Shown piece by piece: positions 55,816-64,000 of a stretch of DNA of 64,000 nt. The stretch spans positions 58,533,744 to 58,597,743 of the forward strand of contig OX393551.1 of the NCBI GenBank assembly GCA_947650365.1, given 5' to 3'. How positions within the stretch are numbered: position 1 is the stretch's first letter; each line of letters begins with the position of its first letter. The notes below the pieces were generated by a model. It made no database searches and was not told the origin of the DNA. It worked only from the letters and a program-made list of their open reading frames with translations. The translations under genes and the position numbers were made by a program. The DNA is from Chamaelirium japonicum (taxonomy: Eukaryota > Streptophyta > Magnoliopsida > Liliales > Melanthiaceae).

Positions 55816-58587
55816 TTTTTTTTTTTGTATGAACTACGTGGGTTCTATTCATGGCATCTCAGTTTTGGAAATGGAGAAATCATTACAATTATTCATCTAC
55901 GGTTTCTCCAATTACACTAGTGAAGAAATGCAGAGGGAGACAGAGGAGGTGAAGAACCCGATCTGATCTCAATTAGATTTCTTAGCTAATGCATCCGCGC
56001 GCACAACCATTAAGATTTCTTTTCATGTGAGAGAATTTGCACAAGGTAAAGTTCCGAAAAAATTGCCTGCAATCAGATACAATGTTTGTATCTGCCCCTC
56101 ATTTGACAGGAGATTGATAAGGACTTGATTGTCTCCTTCGATAATAACCGAGGGAGCATCAAGTTTGAGGAGAGCTTGCAGCCCATGAAGGAGTGCACGA
56201 GCTTCAATTTCAATAGCATTGCTGGCCTCAAAGATCGCACCCTCAGAAAGGATATGATTTTAGGCAGTCTCTGATGATGACACCAGAGGCGGAGGAAGAA
56301 ATGTTGGTTGCCCAATCAACGTTGACCTTAAGCTAGCCCGGATCCGATGGCAACCAGTGAGAAGGATAAGCTCCCTAATCCCTTAGATGTACAAAGGAGA
56401 TATCTTTAAGGAGAACATTAGAAGCGAGAATTATGGATTCAGGGCGCGGTTGACTCTGTTAGAGATCCAGCGGTTGCGGACCTTCTGGATATTCCACATA
56501 AGAATTGAACCATAACAAAAGGTCGACTCATGTTCCTTCTCTAGCTATAGAAGCCAGTTCACCCATTGACTGATGGTATGGTAATTACCTTCTATGTGTA
56601 GCTGAACATTTGATCCGAACCACATCGCCTGAGCTAAAGGGCAAAAGAGCAACACATGTTCTGTCGTTTCCTCCTCATAGTTGCAAAGAGAATATCTTTT
56701 ATCTATGAAAGGGAGACGTGAGTCTATTTTTTGGGCGGTAGGAAGGCAACCGTGAATCGCCCGCCAAATAATATTTGAGCTTTAGGAAGATAAGTCTTAG
56801 ATTTCCAAAAGTGTTTCCAACAGACCTTCTCCCGGACCGATGAAGAAGATGCTTCATAGATGGAAGCAAAACGAGCCCTGTGAGATTTCCTCTATCCCAA
56901 AACCTAGGTATTGAGATGAGGTCCCAACATACATATAAGGATCGTTTCCGCCCTCTACTTTACCGAGGTGAGATTAATCCTCCAACACTTCCCCTCACGT
57001 GCAGGCCAATTTTGTGGTCCTTGTCACGTGGATGATAGATGTGTGGGGACCACACCCGGTAGGTGAGTGATACGGTTAGGCTCTGATACCATGTGAGATT
57101 TCATCTATCCCAAAACCTAGGTATTGAGATGAGATCCCAACTTACATATAAGGATCGTTTTCACCCTCTACTTTATCGAGGTGAGATTAATCGTCCAACA
57201 AGCCCAATAAGCTGACTTAACAGAGAATTGAGAATTCTCCATTAACATAGTAGAAAATTTGGCTACGGGGAACTTGCAAGGTGAATCTTGAGGATCTCAT
57301 TGATCTCTATCTGGAGTAATCCAGAGTTCTAAAGCTTAGCCATTTTCCATGATCTAAAACTTGGAACTATAAAATCAGCCACTTGTAACATTTCTTCATT
57401 CGTGACATCAGTTAGCAGCTTCTTGTCAGGAAGGTTTGGAATTCATGGATCACCAAAAATATCGATAGCCGAGCCTCCAACATAAAAAACTGAATGAGGT
57501 CCCGGCCTTTCAGGAGGTTATGCCAAGTAAATGAACCTTCAACCTTGTTTTGGAGGGACCAAAAATTAGCATGTGACTCATACTTCTTTGCAAGTACTTG
57601 AGCCAACTAGAGTTCAGGATTCTTCAAAAACTACCAAGCCATCTTCCTGATTAGAGCATGGTTGACCTCTGCGCGATCCCGAAAGCCGAGACCTCCCTCG
57701 AGCTAATTGGGTTTGAAGAAATGGTGTCAGGCCAACAAGTAGAGATGTTTTTTATTATATTCAAAGCCCCACCCAAAGTCCCACTGAGTTGCATTTAATT
57801 TGTCTGTCACTCCTCTTAGAATCAACATGGTAGACATAAAGTAGGTTGGGATGGAGGATAGGCAGGTCTCGATGAGGACGGCTCTTCCGGCATGGAAAGG
57901 GTCTTGAAATTCCACCCTTTAAGTTTTGACTTCATCTTGTCCTCTAGGAAAGTGAAGGCTTTAGTCTTGGATATTCCATAGAAGAGAGGGGAACTAAGAT
58001 ATAGCTCGTCTTGTTTCATGATCACCACGTCCAAAATGGTCTACCATATTCTTTTCCCTAACCCGAGACACATTTCTGGAGAAGGTGATTTTAGATTTGA
58101 CATAGTTTACAAGTTGATCAGACCAACCATAGTAGGTGGCAAGGATATTGTTGATGCAATCAATCTCCAGATTCATCACTCTGCCGAAAATAAAAATAGC
58201 GTCCGCATAGAACAAGTGAGAGATGACAATACCCTATTTACCTATTCGGATGCCATGAATAAGCTTACGATCTTCACTGATTTGAATCAGACGAGAGAGT
58301 GCTTCAGAACATAACAGAAAAAATAGGGAGAAAGAGGGCAACCCTGCCTTAGACCCCGTTGAGCTTTAATAAAACCTTATGGAGAGTCATTGATCATTAC
58401 AGAGTATGAGGTCTCCGACATGCATGCATAGATGAGTGCTTTGAAGCAACTAGAGAATCCAAGAGCTAAGACTACTTGCAGGATGAACCCCCATTTGACG
58501 TGATCATAGGCCTTGGCCTTATCCGGTTTGAGGGTAAAGTGCCCTTGATGACCCGTAGTATGATTAATGGTAGCAAGCACCTCCTAA
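55816..58587 (-). pseudogene. LINE (non-LTR retrotransposon) ORF2, decayed and 5'-truncated
   Basis: Read on the minus strand, from right: RT with HHTTG-like HTTGHQGHFTLKPDKAKAYD and LALGFSSCFKALI, a degraded YADD box (FYADAIFIFG, ~58200), KSKITFS, PLFYGISKTKAF..KLKGW and LIETCLSSIPTYFMS. Next is a zf-RVT region (IIWRAIHGCLPTAQKIDSRL, CNYEEETTEHVLLFCPLAQA, ~56640-56770), then RNase H (NVDWATNISSSASGVIIRDC, EIEARALLHGLQALL, IIEGDNQVLI, 56090-56340). A poly-A tail (T run on plus, 55816-55826) marks the 3' end. Many stops and shifts. It is interrupted in the RT domain by the CACTA end at 58588 and in the zf-RVT region by a TRIM. L1-clade order with C-terminal RNase H is typical of plant LINEs. 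Confidence 0.9.
56879..57200 (-). mobile_element. Complete TRIM/SMART LTR element, 322 bp
   Basis: Two 109-bp LTRs (56879-56987 and 57092-57200), each TGTTGGA..TCTCACA on the minus strand, differ at seven positions. PBS TGGTATCAGAG (minus, 57081-57091) matches initiator tRNA-Met and is adjacent to the 5' LTR. Polypurine tract GTGAGGGGAAG directly precedes the 3' LTR. The interior is only 104 bp. Target duplication AGCCC at 56874-56878 and 57201-57205 is perfect. No coding capacity, so it is mobilised by other elements. It is inserted in LINE sequence. Confidence 0.95.
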
Positions 58588-58599
58588 CACTACAAGAAA

Positions 58600-59110
58600 A
58601 GACATATTATGCGACATATTAGAACATCGCCAAAAGTAGTCATATTCATCGCGACATATCTTTTGCGATATTTCAAATTACGTCGCCAAGACGTCGCCAA
58701 ATCCCCGTCTGAGAATACTTTCAGCGACGCCATCAAAATGCGTCGCCGAAAGTTTTACCAATCACGACGCAATAAGCGTCGCCAATTGAAACAAAAAAAC
58801 ATCGCTGAAATGACCTCCCACGTCGCAAAAAACAACTAACTTAAGCTTATATATAGAACATTTAGCGACGCTCCGTATGTATCGCCAAAAGTAAACATAT
58901 TTGGCGACGTATATAATAGCGTCGCCAATAACTTCTAGCGAACAAATAATAGTGTCGTAGAATACATACTTTGGCATCGTATAATGTATATATTTAGCGA
59001 CGTAATAATTTCATCGTCAAATTTATCCATTGAGCCAAATGTATACATTAGCCGATGTAGTTATCACGCCGCAAAATATACACATTAAGTGACGTAATGT
59101 ATTACATGAG
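58600..59110. repeat. CACTA subterminal repeats
   Basis: Many short copies in both orientations of GCGACG / CGTCGCC with flanks such as TTGGCGACGT and ACGTCGCCAAA. Such clustered subterminal motifs bind the TNPA-type protein in En/Spm elements; binding here is inferred. Confidence 0.8.
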
Positions 59111-59577
59111 TCACCAAAAATCAAATTCTTAATTTTATTTGGTTAAATATTACTTTTTTTTATGAAATCTTTATACACATATACATTTATCTATACACAT
59201 TTCATTAAAAATAAAAGTACACAAGTATTTATTTAAACTCAATTCAAGTCAAATAAAAAGACTAAATTGTTCTTCTAAGTACACATGTTTATCCATACTC
59301 GTTTCTATTAAGGATCAACAACATAAAACCAACATCCATAACATCAACTAAAGGACTACAAAAAAATTGTCTTTGAAGATGATGTCGCATCTTTTTTGAA
59401 ATGCCAAATAAAATGGTAGAAATTGATGGCTAATATGATCCATTCGCAGGCCAATGAAATCAATCGTCCATCTGTATAAAAAAAAAAGAATAAGAATTAA
59501 TTTTCCATGCAGTAGTTAAGTTATTTTTTAATGATAAGAATCGACTTAAAGAATTGCATTATATTAGAAATAATGTA
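59111..59577. other. CACTA non-coding 3' region
   Basis: AT-rich, no coding similarity. It lies between the transposase stop and the subterminal repeats. Confidence 0.5.
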
Positions 59578-61321
59578 TTATGTGTTACATACTAACCAAG
59601 AAGAATGCATCGCTTGATCGTCACCTAATGAACTCTCCCTACTCTGATTCTCTGGAATAAGACCTGCCCGTCGTAGGGTATGCATCGCAAAAGACTGAAA
59701 ATCCTGAAACTCTTCAATTTTCTTGTTTTGGTGTTCAATCTGTTGTTGTTGACTTTCATTCAGGCCTTTAAGTGATGCTAGCTCATCTCTAAGGCTCCTC
59801 ACCTCCTCCGTTTGTGCCCGGGAAAGATCAGCAGTCCTAGAGGATGAGGGCTTCGAGCCTACCCCAAATCCTCTCAAGTATCCTGACCTCGAGCCAAGGA
59901 CTTCAATAGACATCTCCTCCTGACTCATAGGTACTGCATCAGGTTGCGAACATTTATCCTGCAATTCTACAAATGCCTCCTGCCATTTTTACAAAAATTA
60001 AACAAATTAGCTTTATTAAAAAATAAAATTATAATGATTTAGAAAAAAATATAGTCTAGTTGCTTACATGATTTTTCTTGCACATCTCATGCATCCAATC
60101 ATTCTTTTTCTTACTCCAATGAGACTCCTTATAGAAATCCGCAATATGGGGTTTTTGACCATTATTTTCTATCGCCTGATTTCATTATTGATGTAATATA
60201 TAAGACTGTAGCTAATCAACATTGCTAAGTAAGTAATTTTGTAAAAAAATAAAAAATTTATCACCATTATGGACATTGCTGCAGGAAAGGACCTTGACCC
60301 GCATGCATGATTGTAGGGCACTAGTGCTCGACTGGCTTTAGCTTTTTGTGACTTAACCTACATGATCAGAAAGAACGAATAATTAATTAAAATATTTAGA
60401 ATAAAAATCCTAATAAAAGATAAAGTCTCTCAAATGTTACCTTGAAACTCTCCTTAGCCCATACATGGTTGATCAAGTAATTCCAATCATCTTGTGTAAT
60501 CCCTCGAGGTGGCTTGATTTTGGGATCAACACCATCCTTCACTAGCTTTTGAAACTTTCTATGCAATTGGCACTTCCAATCCCTGTATCTGCTCATGCAT
60601 CTATTTTCAATAGACTTTTGTACCCTTTTATCATCAGCATACCCCTTGATATCAAATTTAGCCTGCAAATATAGTGTTAATAATTATAATGATAGACAAA
60701 TTTGAGTATAACTCCCTCCTCTCTATTCCCCCTACCTTATTTTTTATTTAATTTTATTACATTCAAAAAAATTCAATGACTCAATAATAAAATTATAATT
60801 ACCAGAACTCGTTGTATGATTACTTCTCTAACAGAGCGATCAATATCAACCCACGAATTAACTCCTTGTATTGGTGCGCCCGCTCTGATCTCCTTTCCAA
60901 GCTCCATCATAAAAGATGGGGCATTAATCCCCACTGGCACATTGTACTCCTCTGGGACCTCCACTGGAAGCTTACCAAATCGTGCCACAAGCTTCTCTGT
61001 CTCCTTACCTTTGGTTAGCCCCCGTTTACGTCTCGTGCTCGGAGCTGACGCTGCAAAGAACACAATGATGTTTGAGTTAGTATGCATAACACAGTAAAGT
61101 AAGATGAAAATTCAATACAAATTTTTTTTAGAATTTCTACCAACACTGCTGGCCTCAGTAGGTGGACTAGTAATAGGTTCATGTGGGGTCAGTACAAGGT
61201 GGGATTGTGGAGGCTGGCGTTGGGACTGTGTCCTCTCCGATGGAGATACTGTAGGTGTGAAAGCTGATGGAAGATGTGTCTGTTTACGTCTGGGAGCCAT
61301 TGGTACGATCTGATAAAACAA
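59578..61321 (-). CDS. CACTA-associated plant transposase (PF03004, Ptta/En/Spm), multi-exon
   Basis: Probable start MAPRRKQTHLP near 61297. Exons as seen: 61140-61297 (Pro/Ser/Thr-rich), about 60800-61060 (STRRKRGLTKGK, RFGKLPVEVPEEYNVPVG, SFMMELGKEIRAGAPIQGVN), 60440-60663 (KFDIKGYADDKRVQKSIENR, DPKIKPPRGITQDDWNYLIN), 60260-60358 (KASRALVPYNHACGSRSF), about 60065-60180 (YKESHWSKKKNDWMHEMC) and 59578-59985 with a coiled coil (SLRDELASLKGLNESQQQQI). Introns show TTTGCAG-like or GTTAAT boundaries and long AT-rich interiors. This is the TNPA-like accessory protein that binds subterminal motifs and helps bring ends together. Frames are intact in each exon, but exon edges are estimated. Confidence 0.8.
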
Positions 61322-61730
61322 AATAAGTCATGGACATTAAATATTATGAAGTTTCATATTAAGTATTATGACAAGTCGAATTAAAAAAAAAAACTATGTT
61401 CTTTATACAACCAAAAAATAAAGATGAGAGCAACATAACAAAGAATGACAAAGCTAAAGAAGAAAACATCATTCAAAGACACTAAAACACATGCTGAACA
61501 AAAAGGACAATGATAGATTACACAACCAATTTTGGTCTGAATTATTTCAAAGATGTACAAATACTTCAATGCTTAATATAAAATGAATGTTTTGTGTGCT
61601 TTTTTTTTTTTTTGTATTATATGTATAAAGAACCAATTTAGTTTAATATTGTTTGCTTATGCAAATTTTTGTTTTATCAAATGCATCAGATTGTCTTTAG
61701 TTATACTTTTACTAAAGGTGGTTTTGAATT
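61322..61730. other. AT-rich spacer inside CACTA
   Basis: No coding similarity. Poly-A at 61383-61393 and poly-T at 61599-61613. Confidence 0.45.
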
Positions 61731-61734
61731 TCTC

Positions 61735-62525
61735 AACCTAAAGGTGCTTATGCTTCTCTCCACTTTTGTTTCACACACAATCCATGGATCAGCAATGTGT
61801 ATGAATCCAAATCTGGACCGACCCTGCTCTCAACCATATCCTTTCATAATTCCCGGACCGTCCCCATCTGGTTCAGCTTTGAGAACATCCCGATCAAGAT
61901 GTTATACGTGCGGATATCAGGTTTACATGATGAACCCACTTCTTTCATCTTGTTGTACAACCTCATCGTGCCATCTGCATCCTTCCTCCCACGATACTCC
62001 TTGAAGAAGCAATTATATGTAGCTGGGGATGGACATACTCCACTGCTTGCCATCTCATTAAGCAAATCCTCAGCATCTTCCAGTCTCCCGCACGAAGCAA
62101 GACACGTGACCACTGATGTGTATGTCGCTACTGTTGGGCAGATGCCTTTCTCTTTCATTGATCGCAGCTTACAAACCGAAAGCTCTGGTTTATGGGCTCG
62201 GCTATAGACATGAAGAATGATTGAATAAGTTGTAACATCAGGCTCGATCCCTCTATTGCGCATTTCATCTAAAAGATCCTCAGCAGCTCGGATTGTTCTA
62301 TCAAACCGGTTTCCTGGATGCAAACTTGCCCTCCTACAGATCCCGTTCAACAAAACATTATATGTAACTACTGTAGGATCTAAGCCATGATCGATCGTCT
62401 CCTTCAGGAACTTTTGTGCCATTTCAGGTTGGTTTATCTTGCACCATCCATAAATCAAAATTGTGTATGCCTTTTCGTCAGGTTCAAATTTGAATTTTCT
62501 TTTATTGAATATCTCTGTTGCGACC
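61735..62525 (-). pseudogene. Captured PPR protein gene fragment
   Basis: It opens after a CTGCAG acceptor-like site near 62526. The minus strand encodes about six pentatricopeptide repeats: ATEIFNKRKFKFEPDEKAYT, IYGWCKINQPEMAQKFLKET, GLDPTVVTYNVLLNGICRRA, AAEDLLDEMRNRGIEPDVTT, KGICPTVATYTSVVTCLA, SGVCPSPATYNCFFKEYRG, SCKPDIRTYNILIGMFSKLN and VGPDLDSYTLLIHGLC. 35-residue P-type repeats bind organellar RNA. The first stop is TGA at a Trp position near 61841. No start, targeting peptide or true end, so it is a fragment. It lies between TNP2 and the second CACTA gene, where the rest of TNP2 would be expected. Confidence 0.88.
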
Positions 62526-62674
62526 TGCAGCCACTCTCACGAAGTCAGACATTATGATAAAGTCGGCTGAACAACATAACCATGATTCAAAGTATCCTGG
62601 TTGAACCGTCTAAGAACAATAAATGGGTACATCACAGGGCTATAAAATATATATTAAGAAAAATATACAAACAT
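62526..62674. other. Junction between PPR fragment and TNP2
   Basis: AT-rich, no coding similarity. The TNP2 frame ends at 62675 with residues unlike the family, so the junction of foreign sequence lies near here. Confidence 0.4.
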
Positions 62675-64000
62675 CTAAGAACCTGCAGGGACACATGCCA
62701 CAAAAGTCAACAATAGAGATCTTGTGATTAGTCCAAAAGGACGCACATTTTGTGTGAAGGCCATCAATCCAGACGTATGTTCACCTCTTTCGGCATTCCT
62801 TTCTTCTCGATTAAACACGGTTTCGACTCCACTTAGATACATTGAGCAAAAAGTAAGGCACTCTTTGACAATATAAGCCTCAGCAATCGAACCTTCTGGC
62901 CGAGCTCGGTTGGTAACATAACTTTTCAGAGTTCCGAGAAACCTATAAACAAACACCAATTAGAATGAAGATTACGTATTTAACACATTTGCACTAAATA
63001 TAAATTTAAATTACCATATGCATGGTAACAATTACCTTTCAATTGGGTACATCCATCGATACTGCACCGGTCCTGCAAGCATGGCCTCACGTGGCAGGTG
63101 AACAGCCAAATGGACCATCACATCAAAGAAGGCCGGGGGAAAAAATTTCTCCAACTTGCAGAGTATGAGAACTATGCGTTTCTCTAATTTCTCCAAATCA
63201 TTCCGCCTCAATGTCTTAGAGCATATCTCTCGGAAGAAATTGCCCAACTCAAACAGTGTGGTGCATATATCCTTGTTAACGTACCCACGCATCCCGATAG
63301 GAAGAAGCCGCTGTATAAGGACATGACAATCGTGACTTTTTAGGCCCAAAATTTTACCATTTTTTGTGCTCACACATCTAGATATATTTGCTGCATAGCC
63401 ATCTGGATACTTGATGGATCTCAAGAATTCACAAAAACCATCTCTGGCTTTTGGGGTCAACGTGTAAATCGATGGGGGCTTTACAATAGATCCATCAGCA
63501 AGCCTTTGCAGGTGCAATTCTTTCCTTATGCCCATATCTTCCAAATCCAGACGTGCTTTCTCTGTATCCTTATTCTTTCCATCAATGCTCAACATCGTTC
63601 CTACTGTACTGTTACATATATTCTTCTCTATGTGCATGATATCAAGGTTGTGTCGAAGCTTCAGTTTCCTCCAGTACGGTAGCTCATATAAAATACTCTT
63701 CTTTGTCCAATTCAATTGTAAATGGTCACGGGGTCTTTTCCTGTTGCTCTCATGCTTCCCAAACTTGACATTCGGCAGGCAATCCAATTGCTCTAATATC
63801 TTTTCTATTGGCAACTCTAAAAATTTTGACCTCTCCTCATTCTTACCATTAAACGCCTTACTCCTTCGCCAAGGGTGGTCATTAGGTAAATAACATCGAT
63901 GGCCTATGTAACCTATCTTGCCTCTCAATCCTTGTGATAATGCATCCTCATTACAGGAGGGACAAGCAAGATAACCCTTTGTACTCCACCCAGACAAACA
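62675..64000 (-). CDS. CACTA TNP2-type transposase, partial
   Basis: It enters from the right edge; the N-terminal part is outside the window. Exon about 63036-64000 shows CPSCNEDALSQGLRGKIGYI, HRCYLPNDHPWRR, DCLPNVKFGKHE, the conserved NWTKKSILYELPYW and RHNLDIMHIEKNICNSTVGT, then LKSHDCHVLIQRLLPIGMRG, ELGNFFREICSKTL and VMVHLAVHLPREA. These belong to TNP2 (PF02992) and the following DUF4218. An intron (about 62945-63035; GGTAATTG donor, GTTTATAG acceptor) joins FLGTLKSYVTNRARPEGSIA and CLTFCSMYLSGVETVFNR. After VRPFGL the family similarity fades and a stop follows. The usual C-terminal DUF4216 region is missing; a PPR fragment occupies that place. TNP2 is the DDE/D-type nuclease that cuts the element ends. 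This copy may be inactive because of the lost C-terminus. Confidence 0.9.

Larger units (their letters stand above)
58588..64000 (-). mobile_element. CACTA (En/Spm) transposon, right end outside window
   Basis: The left terminus CACTACAAGAAAA at 58588 is the classic CACTA end. Subterminal repeats, a PF03004-type ORF, a captured PPR fragment and TNP2 follow. Genes read right to left, so this is the 3' end of the element. The CACTA end lies in LINE RT sequence; the candidate 3-bp target is TAA. Confidence 0.92.

Overview
This window is transposon-dominated nuclear DNA from a plant, most likely a monocot. Evidence: Tat-lineage Ty3/gypsy elements with antisense extra reading frames, a Ty1/copia element, a LINE, a CACTA (En/Spm) transposon, several MITE classes, long GA/CT and TA microsatellites, and fragments of plant genes (lignin-pathway CYP84A, cytosolic HSP90, a PPR protein). 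The very GC-rich third codon positions in the CYP84A and HSP90 fragments fit a commelinid monocot. That is an inference; species cannot be fixed. No intact host gene, tRNA, rRNA or CRISPR array was recognised.

Layout. 1-5,510: minisatellites of many unit sizes (11, 131, 158, 59, 67 and 107 bp), with an HSP90 fragment (minus) fused head-to-head to a CYP84A/F5H fragment (plus) at 508-1281. 5,635-8,040: a minus-strand, gag-only Tat-type element with one LTR (7427-8040) and its PBS. It abuts 8,041-10,842, the 3' end of a plus-strand gypsy element: an antisense ORF with its own TATA box, a hairpin, a polypurine tract and a 1.23-kb LTR containing a G-run/C-run minisatellite. 11,074-23,957: intergenic repeats. 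These include a diverged LTR, three related hAT-like MITEs with 8-bp target duplications, a Mutator-like MITE with a 9-bp duplication, and many microsatellites.

23,958-41,263: one complete 17.3-kb Tat retrotransposon on the minus strand. It has 2,247-bp LTRs with one difference seen, the target duplication CCTGC on both sides, a PBS, and a polyprotein frame (gag-protease-RT-RNase H-archaeal-type RNase H-integrase) interrupted only by two in-frame TAG codons. It also carries an antisense, intron-containing plant-mobile-domain gene between integrase and the 3' LTR.

41,264-53,721: a 1.9-kb segment is present twice (42,227 and 50,643), with a decayed, 5'-truncated copia element between the copies. 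The second copy holds two foldback (hairpin) elements inside a (TA)n tract; the first copy has only the (TA)n, so it serves as the empty site. 55,816-58,587: a decayed minus-strand LINE, containing a complete 322-bp TRIM/SMART LTR element (target duplication AGCCC), is interrupted in its RT domain by the CACTA transposon. 58,588-64,000: the CACTA element has its terminal motif, subterminal repeats, a PF03004-type ORF, a captured PPR gene fragment and part of a TNP2 transposase. It runs off the right edge.

The genes belong to mobile elements rather than to a host pathway. The structure is one of nested insertion, gene-fragment capture and minisatellite growth inside elements.
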